The position numbers were made by a program, and so were the translations under genes. This document shows, one piece after another, positions 8,648 through 17,855 of a DNA stretch of 64,000 bases. This DNA comes from Chloroflexota bacterium. Lineage in GTDB: Bacteria > Chloroflexota > Anaerolineae > Caldilineales > Caldilineaceae. The notes below the pieces were generated by a model, which saw only the letters and a list, made by a program, of their open reading frames with translations, was not told the origin of the DNA and made no database searches. How positions within the stretch are numbered: the first letter of the stretch is position 1; every line of letters starts with the position of its first letter. The stretch covers positions 1 through 64,000 of the forward strand of contig JAGWYN010000003.1 of the NCBI GenBank assembly GCA_018969295.1. Reading direction: 5' to 3'.

Positions 8648-9859
8648 TCACCTTATACTGGTGACTATACCAGAAGCTACGTGAAAACAGTGCGCACGGG
8701 CGCGGAATGTGGGCGAAAAATCTTCCCAGTCGGTGGTCGTGAGGATGGCCTGCGGCACGTCGTCGAGCACAGCAAGCAGGGTGGAGCGCCGAGAAGCGTC
8801 GAGCTCGCTCATCACGTCGTCCAACAAAAGCAACGGCGCCGAGCCCGCAGCGGCCATCACCTGGACCTCGGCCAGCTTGAGGGCCAGGGCGGCGCTGCGC
8901 TGTTGCCCACGGCTGCCGTAAGTGCGCAAGTCACGGCCGTTGGCCTCAAAACGCAGGTCGTCGCGCTGGGGCCCGTACAGGGTGACGCCAGCCGCCACTT
9001 CACGGCTGCGCCGGCTGGCCAGTTTGCGCAGATAAGCAGCGCTCACCCCGGCAGGGTCGAGCGCGCAAGGGGGGGGAACCCAGAGCCCGTCGCGCGCCTG
9101 TTCGAACTCGGCGTCGGAGAGCCCCCCCGGGTTGAAGCTGGGCAGATAGTGCAAGCTCAGCGCTTCGCGCTGCCCACTCAGTTCCCGGTGGCGTTCGGCC
9201 GCCAGCGGCGCCAGCTCCTGTAGAAAAGCCTGGCGCCGCACCACGATGGCTGCCCCATGCTGGGCCAATTTTTCATCCCAGAAGGCCAGCTGGGCGTCGA
9301 CCGCCGGTGCAGCAGGGTTGGCGGCCTGTTCGCGCAGCCGCTTGAGCAGGCTGTTGCGCTGCTGGAGAACCTGCTGGAAGGCAGCCAGAGCCCGGCAGTA
9401 GCCCCTGTCGAGCTGACAAAGCGCAACATCCAGATAGTGCCGTCGTTCGCCCGGCCCCCCATCGACCAGCTGGATGTCGGCAGGAAGAAAGAGCACGGCC
9501 CGCAGCAAGCCGACCAGATCCAGGGCTCGCCTGGCCGTGCCGTTGATCTTCACCTGTTTGGTGTAGAGATCCCCGCGCTGGGTCAACAACACCTCGAGCT
9601 CGAGCTGGCGCCCATCCTGGTGGACCCCACCAGCAATCCGGCAGTAGGGGATCGGTTCTTCGTCGGCACGCCAGCCGACGATCTCGCGCTCCTGGCCGGC
9701 GTGCACGGCCTTGCTGGTGGCCAGCATGAAGATCGCCTCGAGCAGATTGGTCTTGCCCTGGGCGTTTTGGCCTTGCAGCAGGGTGAGCGGCGTGTCGAAA
9801 CTCAGCTCCAGATGCTGGTAGTTGCGAAATTGGTGGAGGGTCAGGCGCGAGAGCAACAT
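8648..9859 (-). CDS. recF: DNA replication and repair protein RecF
   Basis: 403 aa. An SMC-like ABC ATPase that helps load RecA at gaps with RecO/RecR. Walker A GQNAQGKT is at residues 30-37 in the expected N-terminal position, the signature region is YGSRGQQRSAALALKLAEV, and Walker B is LLLLDDVMSELD. The frame stays open far upstream into holA, but the family N-terminus (MLLSRLTLHQFRNY) fixes the start at 9859, five bases beyond the holA stop. In many bacteria recF sits with dnaA-dnaN-gyrB; here it follows the clamp-loader gene holA and precedes a helicase. Confidence 0.95.
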   Translation of the reverse strand: MLLSRLTLHQFRNYQHLELSFDTPLTLLQGQNAQGKTNLLEAIFMLATSKAVHAGQEREIVGWRADEEPIPYCRIAGGVHQDGRQLELEVLLTQRGDLYTKQVKINGTARRALDLVGLLRAVLFLPADIQLVDGGPGERRHYLDVALCQLDRGYCRALAAFQQVLQQRNSLLKRLREQAANPAAPAVDAQLAFWDEKLAQHGAAIVVRRQAFLQELAPLAAERHRELSGQREALSLHYLPSFNPGGLSDAEFEQARDGLWVPPPCALDPAGVSAAYLRKLASRRSREVAAGVTLYGPQRDDLRFEANGRDLRTYGSRGQQRSAALALKLAEVQVMAAAGSAPLLLLDDVMSELDASRRSTLLAVLDDVPQAILTTTDWEDFSPTFRARAHCFHVASGIVTSIR

Positions 9860-9864
9860 ACAGG

Positions 9865-10926
9865 TCAGACAACAGGCTGCCGATAAAATCCGACCAGCTC
9901 GGCGAGTAGCAGGTCGAGCTCGGTGTCGGGGTCGCTGCCAGTTTTCATCGCCATGTCGACGGTCAACAGGCGATCCAAAATTGCTTCCAGCTCGGCGAAG
10001 GCATACTGGCTGGTCAGCGGCAGCGCTTTCTGCACCGGGTAAGGGCTGTAGCCGAGCTGCCGGGCCATCTCGGCAGGGGTGCTCACACCAGTGGCCGCCA
10101 GACTTTTGATCTCGAGCAGCATGCGGTATTGGCGGGCGATCAGAGAGACAAGATAGATAGGGCTCGGGTCGTTGCGGCGCAGATCCTGCAGCCGCGCCAT
10201 GGCTTTGGCCGGCTGGCGCTGGGCCAGCGCATCGGTCAGCCCCCAGACCTGCTCCTCGCTGGCATCCGCCACCATGGCCCGCACATCCTGCGGGGTGATC
10301 GGCCGGTTGCCGGCATAGAGCGAAAGCTTTTCCAGCTCGTTGTCGAGCTGGCGCAGGTTGGCGCCGACAAAATCGCACAACAATGCTGCAGCGCTCCCTT
10401 CGACCGCAATCGAGCGCTGGCGGGCACGCCGCTGCAGCCAGCCGGCCAGCGCTTTCACGTCGGGGGCTACCAGCGTCTCCAGCTGGAGAACGCCTGCGGC
10501 CACCAGGGCCTCGAGGCCGTCGACCCGCCGTTCGGGCGCGCCGGCAACCGCAAGTGTATACCCTTTCCACAGCCCACGACGCTTATCCACAGAGGTATCC
10601 ACAAGCACCAGGATGCAGCTCTCGGGTACACTACGGATCCCTTCGAGAAACCTGGCCATTTCGCTGTAGATGGCTGCCTCGCTGCTCTTGCTGGCTGCCA
10701 GCCGTTTGTCGTAGCTGTCCAGCAGCCCGCGCACGACCACAAGCCGCCTTTCTGACAGGAAGGGCAACATGGCAGCCTCGCCGAGGACGGTGGCGGCGCT
10801 GCACTGGCTGCCGTTCACCTCGACCAGGTTGAGGCTGGCGATCTCCGGGCTGCCGAGGGTCGCCTTTTTTGCAGCCAGCCATTCGGCCGCCAGGTATTCG
10901 TCTGCCCCCAAGAGAAGATGAATCAT
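9865..10926 (-). CDS. holA: DNA polymerase III delta subunit (clamp loader)
   Basis: 353 aa from the ATG at 10926. HolA opens the beta clamp and is the wrench of the clamp-loader complex. The start MIHLLLGADEYLAAEWLA, the central FLSERRLVVVRGL strand, and the C-terminal LQDLRRNDPSPIYLVSLIARQYRMLLEIK helix region are typical of bacterial delta. As usual for HolA, the P-loop is absent. A GTG nine codons upstream (10953) is an alternative start with no clear ribosome site. The next gene, recF, begins five bases after the stop, implying translational coupling. Confidence 0.93.
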   Translation of the reverse strand: MIHLLLGADEYLAAEWLAAKKATLGSPEIASLNLVEVNGSQCSAATVLGEAAMLPFLSERRLVVVRGLLDSYDKRLAASKSSEAAIYSEMARFLEGIRSVPESCILVLVDTSVDKRRGLWKGYTLAVAGAPERRVDGLEALVAAGVLQLETLVAPDVKALAGWLQRRARQRSIAVEGSAAALLCDFVGANLRQLDNELEKLSLYAGNRPITPQDVRAMVADASEEQVWGLTDALAQRQPAKAMARLQDLRRNDPSPIYLVSLIARQYRMLLEIKSLAATGVSTPAEMARQLGYSPYPVQKALPLTSQYAFAELEAILDRLLTVDMAMKTGSDPDTELDLLLAELVGFYRQPVV

Positions 10927-10962
10927 GCCGATGCATTCCCAGGAGAGGGCCACAGCAGACCG

Positions 10963-11469
10963 TCAGCCAAAAACAATCCGGTATCCTTTCAGCCCCCCCC
11001 AGGCCAGCGGACGCAGCTCCGTGCAGCGGCGGTCCTGGATGGAGGCCAGGGTCGTGTAGCGCTGCAGCCACATCCCTGCCATCGGGCCGAGCAGCAGAAC
11101 GGGCAGCAGCACAAGCCCGGTTGCCCCGAAGCGGCTGAGCGGATCTTTGGCCGCCCCACGACGGTCGAGCAGGGCAGCCACCGTAGTCAGCAGCGTCGTG
11201 GCCAGCAGCGCTGTGGCCAGCAGATTGGTGCCGCAGAACGGGTGAATGGCCAGGCGGGCTTCGCCGGCCCGCAGCCGTGCCAGCGCATCGGTCAACGCCC
11301 GACGCACGGCTGGCTGGGGCAGATCGGTGAGCAAACTGAAGCCGGCCGGGTCACTGTACCCGGCCAGCCGTCGACCAGGATAGCGTTCGGCCAGCAGGGT
11401 CAGGGTGGCATGCTCGATCGCATGGTGCTGCCGGGTGCGGCGGAGCAGGGCTCGCAGCGGTGCAAGCAT
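10963..11469 (-). CDS. DUF6391-type membrane protein
   Basis: 168 aa. The N-terminal RQHHAIEHATLTLLAERYPG with its His-rich HHAIEHA stretch and the PFCGTNLLAT segment match proteins annotated as DUF6391 in Chloroflexota and cyanobacteria (from memory). Two hydrophobic segments (TNLLATALLATTLLTTVAALL and GLVLLPVLLLGPMAGMWLQ) indicate a membrane protein. It starts two bases after the transketolase stop and ends 36 bp before holA. A longer upstream extension of the same frame lies inside tkt and was rejected. Biochemical function is unknown; the conserved His residues could bind metal (inference). Confidence 0.7.
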   Translation of the reverse strand: MLAPLRALLRRTRQHHAIEHATLTLLAERYPGRRLAGYSDPAGFSLLTDLPQPAVRRALTDALARLRAGEARLAIHPFCGTNLLATALLATTLLTTVAALLDRRGAAKDPLSRFGATGLVLLPVLLLGPMAGMWLQRYTTLASIQDRRCTELRPLAWGGLKGYRIVFG

Positions 11470-11471
11470 GC

Positions 11472-13523
11472 TCAACGCGCCATCACCCGTCGGGCAGCTG
11501 CTGCCACCTGATCGGCGGTGATGCCGAACTCGCTGTACAGGCGCTGGTAGGGTGCACTGGCGCCGAAGCGGTCGATCCCGACCACAGCGCTGCGCTCTGG
11601 GTCGTTGCCGACCCAACGCTCCCAACCAAAGGGGCTGGCAGCCTCGACCGCCACCTTGGCGACACCAGCGGGCAGGACAGCGGCCTGGTAGCTCGCCGGT
11701 TGGGCCTGAAAGAGCTCCCAGCTGGGCAGGCTGACCACGCGGACGCCAGCGCCTTCAGCGGCCAGCTGACGCGCGGCGGTATAGGCAATGTCGAGCTCGC
11801 TGCCGGTGCCGATCAGGATCACCTGCAGCCCATGGGGGGCCTGCTCGTAAAAGACATAGCCGCCTTGGAGCAACCCTTCGGCAGCGCCCAGCGCATTGGC
11901 GCTCCGGTCGTAGGTCGGCAGATTCTGGCGGGTCAGCGCCAGGGCGGTCGGCCCGCGGGTGTTGCGCAGGGCTGCACGCCAGGCCTGGCTGGTCTCGTTG
12001 GCATCGCCGGGGCGGATGACGGTGAGGTTGGGCATCGCACGCAGGGCGGCCAGCTGTTCGATCGGTTGATGGGTCGGGCCATCTTCGCCCAGCCCGATGC
12101 TGTCGTGGGTGAAGAGATAGAGGACACGCAGACCGCTCAGGGCCGCCAGACGAATGGCGCCGCGCATGTAGTCGCTGAAGACCAAAAATGTGCCGCCAAA
12201 CGGGATCAGACCGCCGTGCAGCGCCATGCCGTTGAGAATACCACCCATGCCATGTTCGCGCACGCCAAAATGGATGTTGGGTCCGCCGAAATCACCCGGC
12301 TTGAGGAAGGGGGCGCCGTTGATTGTGGTCTTGTTGCTGGCGGCGAGGTCAGCGCTCCCGCCGACCAGGTTGGCAAGCAGAGGGGCGAGGGCATTGAGCA
12401 CCTGACCGCTGCTGTTGCGCGTGGCGTCCCCCTTGGCGGAAGGCGGGAAGAGAGGCAGCGCCTCCTCCCATCCGTCTGGCAGATCGCCGCTTACAAAGCG
12501 GTGGAGTTCGGCGGCCAGCTCGGGGTAGGCGGCGGCATAGGCGGCCATCAGCTGGACATGTGCGTCCTCGGCACGGCTGCCTTGTTCGACAGCTTGCCGG
12601 AAAAAGGAGTAGACCTCTTCGGGCACATAAAAACGCGGCTCAAGCGGCCAGCCGAGCCGCGTTTTGGTGGCGGCCAGCTCTTCTTCGCCCAACGCTTCTC
12701 CGTGCGCTTTGGAGGTGCCCGCTCGGTTGGGGCTGCCATAGCCGATGACGCTCTTGACGCCGATGATGCTGGGGCGTGGGTCGTTCTGTGCGGTGCGCAC
12801 AGCCTCGTAGATGGCTGCGCTGCTGTTGAAGTCCACCCCGCGCTGGACATGCCAGCCATAGCCCTCGAAACGCCTGGCCCAATCCTCGGTGTAAGAGACA
12901 TCGGTCTTGCCGTCGATGGTCACTGCGTTGTCGTCGTAAAGATAGATAAGTTTGCCCAGACGCAGATGGCCGGCCAGGCTGGCGGCTTCGCTGGCTACCC
13001 CTTCCATCAAGTCGCCGTCGGAGACGATCGCATAGGTGTAGTGGTCGACCACCTCGAAGCCGGGGCGGTTGAAACGCTGGGCCAGCCAGCGTTCGGCCAA
13101 CGCCATTCCGACACCGTTGGAAAAACCGGCGCCCAGCGGGCCGGTCGTGGTCTCGACACCCGCCGTATGTCCGGCCTCTGGGTGGCCAGGGGTACGGCTT
13201 TGCCACTGCCGGAAACGTTTCAGCTCTTCCAAGGGCAGGTCGTAGCCGGTCAAATGCAGCATTGTGTAGAGCAACATCGAACCATGACCCGCGCTGAGCA
13301 CAAAACGGTCACGGTCAAACCACTGCGGATGCGTCGGGTTGTAGCGCATCACGCGCGTCCACAACGTCAACGCAGCGACCGCCATCCCCATCGGCATGCC
13401 AGGATGGCCAGAGTTGGCGGCCTGAACCCCGTCCGCCGCGAGCATCCGAATCGTGTTGGCTGCTTTGGTCTCGAATTCATGTGAGAGTGGTTTTTCAAAC
13501 AGTGGTATGCTCTGCCCATCCAT
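11472..13523 (-). CDS. tkt: Transketolase
   Basis: 683 aa. Thiamine-diphosphate enzyme of the pentose phosphate pathway, moving two-carbon units between sugar phosphates. N-terminal DGVQAANSGHPGMPMGMA, the TPP-binding stretch VSDGDLMEGVASEAASLAGH followed by DDNAVTIDG, the pyrimidine-domain FTHDSIGLGEDGPTHQPIEQ, and the transketolase C-terminal domain are all present. The ATG at 13523 has AAAGGGA upstream; an in-frame GTG at 13568 is the alternative. It leads the minus-strand block tkt-DUF6391-holA-recF-helicase and faces the divergent metallophosphoesterase. Confidence 0.96.
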   Translation of the reverse strand: MDGQSIPLFEKPLSHEFETKAANTIRMLAADGVQAANSGHPGMPMGMAVAALTLWTRVMRYNPTHPQWFDRDRFVLSAGHGSMLLYTMLHLTGYDLPLEELKRFRQWQSRTPGHPEAGHTAGVETTTGPLGAGFSNGVGMALAERWLAQRFNRPGFEVVDHYTYAIVSDGDLMEGVASEAASLAGHLRLGKLIYLYDDNAVTIDGKTDVSYTEDWARRFEGYGWHVQRGVDFNSSAAIYEAVRTAQNDPRPSIIGVKSVIGYGSPNRAGTSKAHGEALGEEELAATKTRLGWPLEPRFYVPEEVYSFFRQAVEQGSRAEDAHVQLMAAYAAAYPELAAELHRFVSGDLPDGWEEALPLFPPSAKGDATRNSSGQVLNALAPLLANLVGGSADLAASNKTTINGAPFLKPGDFGGPNIHFGVREHGMGGILNGMALHGGLIPFGGTFLVFSDYMRGAIRLAALSGLRVLYLFTHDSIGLGEDGPTHQPIEQLAALRAMPNLTVIRPGDANETSQAWRAALRNTRGPTALALTRQNLPTYDRSANALGAAEGLLQGGYVFYEQAPHGLQVILIGTGSELDIAYTAARQLAAEGAGVRVVSLPSWELFQAQPASYQAAVLPAGVAKVAVEAASPFGWERWVGNDPERSAVVGIDRFGASAPYQRLYSEFGITADQVAAAARRVMAR

Positions 13524-13588
13524 ATCGTTTGCATTCCCTTTCACTGCCAAAATTGTATGCTCTGTCACGCTCTGCTATCCTGAACACC

Positions 13589-14680
13589 ATGTTCAAAGAT
13601 CGAAGTATACCGCATCCCCCGCTTTTTCCTGAAGATTGGCATGCCATGCAGTGGCCTGTTGTGCGTGGCAGCTGGATCCCCTGGCTGGCAGCTGCCGCCG
13701 GGGTGGGGGGCGCGCTGCTGGCCTATGCCTTCTGGGTGGAACCCCTGGCGATCGAGCTGGAATGGCTGCGCGTGCAGCTGCCCCGCGCAGCAGGGCGGCT
13801 GCCCCAGGCGGGGCTGCGCATTCTGCACCTCAGCGACTCTCATTTTCAAGGAGGAAAACGCAGCGCACGCGAACAGGCCAAGATCGACCGCATCCGTCGC
13901 CTGACCGCCGGCCTGGAGTACGATCTGCTCGTCCATACGGGGGATTTTATTCACTATGACGGCGGGACCGACCATGTGCTGCGGTTGCTGGACGCACTGC
14001 CACGGCCGCGCCTGGGCGCCTATGGAGTGCTGGGCAACCACGACTACACCCACTATGCGATCCAAGAGGCGTTGCCGCGCATGTGGCGCACCTACCGGGC
14101 TGCCGAACAGGCGGCCGACCGCCAGCGCACGGCTGTCTCCCGTCTGCTGGCGACGGCCACGCGCTGGCTGCGCTACATCGTCTATGTACGCAACACGCCC
14201 CTGGATGGCAGACGGGTCGGCAGCAACGACACCGACCGCCTGGCCACCGCGCTGGAACAGTGGGGAATGACCTTGCTGCACAACCAGACCAGGCACCTGA
14301 CCGACCGTCAGAGCGGGCTGGACATCTACCTGGCAGGCGTCGACGATCTGGTCGAAGGGCAGCCCCAGCTCGAAACATCGCTGCGGTCAGTGCCCCCTGG
14401 GGCGCCAATCCTGCTGTTGAGCCACAACCCAGATCTGGTCGCCAGCCCCCTGCTGTCTCGAGTCAGTTTGATGTTGGCCGGCCATACCCACGGCGGCCAG
14501 ATCCGGCTGCCCCTCTGGGGGCCTGCCCACACCCAGGTCGAGCACCTCCAGCGCCACCAGGTCTCCGGCTTTTTTCGCCGGGGTGAGACAGAGATCTACA
14601 TCTCGCGCGGGATCGGAGAAGGCATTCCGCTGCGTTTTTGCGCCAGCCCCCAGATCGCCCTGCTCCAGGTGCACGGCTGA
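13589..14680 (+). CDS. Membrane-anchored metallophosphoesterase (YkuE-like)
   Basis: 363 aa from ATG 13589; a second in-frame ATG at 13646 would remove 19 residues. One N-terminal transmembrane segment (WIPWLAAAAGVGGALLAYAF) is followed by a calcineurin-like catalytic domain with all metal motifs: LHLSDSH, VHTGDF, GVLGNHDY, LLLSHNPDL and LAGHTHGGQIRLP. This arrangement matches YkuE/YaeI-type phosphoesterases that act outside or at the membrane; UDP-diacylglucosamine-like or other phosphodiester substrates are possible, but specificity cannot be deduced. Its 5' region is shared with the divergent transketolase gene. Confidence 0.85.
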   Translation: MFKDRSIPHPPLFPEDWHAMQWPVVRGSWIPWLAAAAGVGGALLAYAFWVEPLAIELEWLRVQLPRAAGRLPQAGLRILHLSDSHFQGGKRSAREQAKIDRIRRLTAGLEYDLLVHTGDFIHYDGGTDHVLRLLDALPRPRLGAYGVLGNHDYTHYAIQEALPRMWRTYRAAEQAADRQRTAVSRLLATATRWLRYIVYVRNTPLDGRRVGSNDTDRLATALEQWGMTLLHNQTRHLTDRQSGLDIYLAGVDDLVEGQPQLETSLRSVPPGAPILLLSHNPDLVASPLLSRVSLMLAGHTHGGQIRLPLWGPAHTQVEHLQRHQVSGFFRRGETEIYISRGIGEGIPLRFCASPQIALLQVHG

Positions 14681-14884
14681 GCAGGGCAGCGCCGGGACTG
14701 CGGCAGGCTGAACAGCTGTGGCGTGTCGGCCCAGGCGTTCCACCCGCTGCGCTGCAACCTCACTTTGTATCCTGCGGCACCGAAGTCCACTGCCAGCTGT
14801 GCCATGATCGTCAAGCATAGGATCTTATAAAATCCGATGGCCGCCGACAAACAAAACCGATCATACATCAGGGAGGATTTTGAG

Positions 14885-15493
14885 ATGGCTTTTACCTTGC
14901 CCGAACTGGGCTACGCCGACAACGCGCTGGAGCCCCATATCGACGAACGCACGATGTCTATCCACCGCACCAAACACCACCAGGCCTATGTCACCAATCT
15001 GAACAACGCAGTGACAGGCACAGAATGGGAAGCGATGTCCATCGAGGAGATCTGCCGCAACATCACTGCCGTGCCTGAAAACATCCGCACCGTGGTGCGC
15101 AACAACGGCGGTGGCCATGCCAATCACAGCCTCTTCTGGAAGATCATGGGCCCCAACGCAGGCGGGGCTCCGACCGGCGCGCTGGCCGATGCGATCGCTG
15201 CCAAATGGGGCAGCTTCGACGAGTTCAAGGCCAAGTTCAAGGCGTTGGGTGTCGGACGCTTTGGCAGCGGCTGGGCCTGGCTGGTGGTCAAGGCAGATGG
15301 CAGCCTGGATGCCTACAGCCTGCCCAATCAGGACAGCCCCTATATGCAGGGAGACACCCCGATTTTGGGCGTCGACGTCTGGGAACATGCCTACTACCTG
15401 AACTTCCAAAACCGCCGCCCCGACTACCTCGATGCATGGTGGAATGTGGTCGACTGGAACGCAGTCGCAAGCAACTACGCGGCTGCCCAGTAA
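14885..15493 (+). CDS. sodA: Superoxide dismutase, Fe/Mn family
   Basis: 202 aa. It dismutates superoxide to oxygen and peroxide. The four metal ligands are all present: H27 (in SIHRTKHHQAY), H81 (in GGHANHSLFW), D164 and H168 (in DVWEHAYYLNF). GGHxNHxLFW and the lack of the FNxAAQxWNH iron signature favour manganese, but cambialistic use is common. The ATG at 14885 follows a strong AGGGAGG ribosome site. A TATAAA-like element near 14826 could be the -10, without a good -35. The gene stands alone and ends at a hairpin shared with the convergent oxidoreductase. Confidence 0.96.
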   Translation: MAFTLPELGYADNALEPHIDERTMSIHRTKHHQAYVTNLNNAVTGTEWEAMSIEEICRNITAVPENIRTVVRNNGGGHANHSLFWKIMGPNAGGAPTGALADAIAAKWGSFDEFKAKFKALGVGRFGSGWAWLVVKADGSLDAYSLPNQDSPYMQGDTPILGVDVWEHAYYLNFQNRRPDYLDAWWNVVDWNAVASNYAAAQ

Positions 15494-15506
15494 ACAGCCC
15501 ACTTTG

Positions 15507-15542
15507 GCACCAAGAGCCCGTTGCAGAGCGGGCTCCTGGTGC
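15507..15542. terminator. Bidirectional hairpin between convergent sodA and molybdopterin oxidoreductase
   Basis: Arms GCACCAAGAGCCCG and CGGGCTCCTGGTGC (14 bp, one mismatch) enclose an 8-nt loop. It lies between the sodA stop (15493) and the stop of the opposing gene (15543). No long T-run follows in either direction. Confidence 0.65.
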
Positions 15543-17729
15543 TCACGCCCCACCCTCCGGCTCTTCCAGCCGGGTCACCCAGACAGACAAATCGTAGAAA
15601 CAGGCCCCAGCCCCCATGTCGGTCTCGTCGGCCGGCGTCACCTGGTTGATGTTGCGCTGATCCGGACTCAATTTGGGCCACCAGAGACCGGGAGCCAGCA
15701 CAGTCCCTGCGATCAGGTGATCTGTCACCTCGGCGATCAGGCAGACACTTCCCTGCAGGTTGCTGACCGAGACAGGATCGCCGTCGCCAATCCCGCGTCG
15801 GGCTGCATCGTCGGGATGGATCTGCAAAATTGGCTGCTTTTCGCGGCGGAGCAGGCGAGGCACATTGGCAAAGCTGCTGTTGAGAAATGAGTGGGCTGGC
15901 GGAGAGATGCAGACCAGCGGTGGGTTGTCGGTCTGCACTGCGCTCTGCTGCCAGCGGGGCGGTGTGTAGGTGGGCAATGGGTCGTAGCCGTCGTCGGCCA
16001 TCCGTGCGCTGAAAAATTCGCACTTCCCGCTGGGTGTCGGAAAATTGCCCTCGGCAAAGGGTAGATAGGGAGAGGGCACCTCCACCCGATAAAAGCCCGT
16101 CGCCGACAGCTGTTCCCAGCCCAGATTGGCGAAGCGGGGATGCTTCTGGGCCGCAACCCATGCCCGCAGAATCTCTTCGTCGGTTTCGGTGAAACAAGGG
16201 TCGGTGTAATGGAGTGCGGCAGCCAGCCGACGGAAAATCTCGCTGTTGGAAAGCGAAGCCCCGACTGGGGCAATCGCCGGGCGGTTGAGGGCCAGGTAGC
16301 CATGCCCATAAGAACGGTGAATGTCCCAATGTTCAAGCTGCGTGGTCGCTGGCAAGACAAAATCAGCGTAGTCAGCGGTATCGGTCTGAAACTGTTCCAA
16401 CACCACCGTGAAGAGGTCGGGGCGACGGAGTCCGGCAAGCACAGCATTTTGGTCGGGCACCACTGCTGCCGGGTTGCAATTGTAGACGACCAGCGCTTTG
16501 ACCGGCGGACCCGCCTGTTCGACAGTGGGGAGCGGGTCGACCGGTCGCGGCCGGTACCGGGCACGGGCCCGCTGGCCTGGGTCCAGGCTGAGTGCGTCTC
16601 CCAATCGGTTCATGTTGAAGGTGCGCGGGGTACGGCCAGACAACAGGTCAGGGCGATGAAGCCCCCTGTGGTCGAGGTGGCGAAAGAGGCCACTGCTGCT
16701 GAGCTGGATACCGCCGCCCCGCTGGCGCCAGGCCCCGACCAGCGCCGGCAGGCAGGCGATGGTGCGCACAGCCATCCCGCCGCCGTAGTGGCGCTGCAAC
16801 CCATAGTTGATCCGAATGGCCGCTGGCTGGGCCAGAGCATAGTCGCGCGCCAGATCGACGATCCGCTGGGCTGGAATTCCGGTGATGGACGCGGCGCGCT
16901 CCGGCGTCCAGTCACGCACCCGCTCGACGAGCCGGTCGAAGCCAAGCGTATACCGGGCGATGTAGTCGGCATCACAGCGGTTTTCATCGACCAAAACATG
17001 CATCATGGCGAGCGCCAGCGCACCGTCCGTGCCAGGATGCAGGGCAATCCACTCGTCGCTGGCCTGGGCAGTGCGGGTGTTGGCCGGGTCGATCGTCAGC
17101 ACGCGCGCTCCTTGCCGGCGTGCCTGCTGAACAAAAGGCCAAAGATGCAGGTTGCTGGTCAGCGTGTTGCTGCCCCAGATCAGAATCAGCCGGGCATGGG
17201 CAAACTCTTCGGGCAACATCCCCTCCGCAGCGCCGATGGTGTACAGATACCCCTCAAACCCCGCCTCCGAGCAGATCGTGCGTGCCAGCTGGCTGGCGCC
17301 CAGCCGATGAAAAAAACGGGACGCCATCCCCTCCCCTTGCAAAAAACCAAGGGTGCCGCTGTACGAAAAAGGCAACACGGCTTCCGGGCCATCGCCGTCG
17401 ATCGTCTCCTGCAGGCGCCGGGCAATCGTATCCAGCGCGCTGCTCCAAGAAACTGGCTCGAACCGACCGCTCCCTTTGGGCCCACACCGGCGCAGCGGCG
17501 TGAGCAGCCGGCCCGCATGGTAGGTACGCCCCTCCAGATAGCGGTCGACCTTGCCACACAGGCTCCCGCGCGTGATCGGATGGAGAGGATGCCCGGCCAA
17601 CGCGACAGCCTGCCCACTGGCCTTCTCGACCGCCACCTGCCAGCTGCATGTGTCCGGGCAGTCGTGCGGACAGGCGCCCGTGACCACTGTGAAGGCCGGA
17701 TTGTCGTAGTAAAGCTCCAGTTTTGCCAT
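15543..17729 (-). CDS. Molybdopterin-dependent oxidoreductase (DMSO reductase superfamily)
   Basis: 728 aa. The N-terminal [4Fe-4S] motif is C20-x3-C24-x3-C28-x29-C58 (ACPHDCPDTCSW ... GSLCGKV). It is followed by the molybdopterin-binding core (ILIWGSNTLTSNLHLWPF, the DPANTRTAQASDEWIALHPG region) and the C-terminal molydopterin-dinucleotide binding barrel (PPLVCISPPAHSFLNSSFAN, DPVSVSNLQG). There is no signal peptide, so it is probably cytosolic. No iron-sulfur or membrane partner is adjacent, so electron donor and substrate are unknown. The ATG at 17729 follows GGGGGAAA. It resembles proteins annotated only as molybdopterin oxidoreductase or anaerobic dehydrogenase. Confidence 0.85.
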   Translation of the reverse strand: MAKLELYYDNPAFTVVTGACPHDCPDTCSWQVAVEKASGQAVALAGHPLHPITRGSLCGKVDRYLEGRTYHAGRLLTPLRRCGPKGSGRFEPVSWSSALDTIARRLQETIDGDGPEAVLPFSYSGTLGFLQGEGMASRFFHRLGASQLARTICSEAGFEGYLYTIGAAEGMLPEEFAHARLILIWGSNTLTSNLHLWPFVQQARRQGARVLTIDPANTRTAQASDEWIALHPGTDGALALAMMHVLVDENRCDADYIARYTLGFDRLVERVRDWTPERAASITGIPAQRIVDLARDYALAQPAAIRINYGLQRHYGGGMAVRTIACLPALVGAWRQRGGGIQLSSSGLFRHLDHRGLHRPDLLSGRTPRTFNMNRLGDALSLDPGQRARARYRPRPVDPLPTVEQAGPPVKALVVYNCNPAAVVPDQNAVLAGLRRPDLFTVVLEQFQTDTADYADFVLPATTQLEHWDIHRSYGHGYLALNRPAIAPVGASLSNSEIFRRLAAALHYTDPCFTETDEEILRAWVAAQKHPRFANLGWEQLSATGFYRVEVPSPYLPFAEGNFPTPSGKCEFFSARMADDGYDPLPTYTPPRWQQSAVQTDNPPLVCISPPAHSFLNSSFANVPRLLRREKQPILQIHPDDAARRGIGDGDPVSVSNLQGSVCLIAEVTDHLIAGTVLAPGLWWPKLSPDQRNINQVTPADETDMGAGACFYDLSVWVTRLEEPEGGA

Positions 17730-17855
17730 CTGCACATTTCCCCCCTGTAGACAATGGTTGAATCGGCCGACGCTTTGCCACAACCCCGATTCTATCCCAT
17801 CTCCTCAATTTGTAACAGTACGCCTGACAGAGCCGGCCCTTGAACAGCGTCTGTT

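Noticed and set aside
6794..9223. Long plus-strand open frame of about 800 codons
   Set aside because: It is antisense to the helicase and recF, which have full motif sets. The translation is Gln/Arg/Gly-rich with no domains, as expected for the opposite strand of GC-rich genes.
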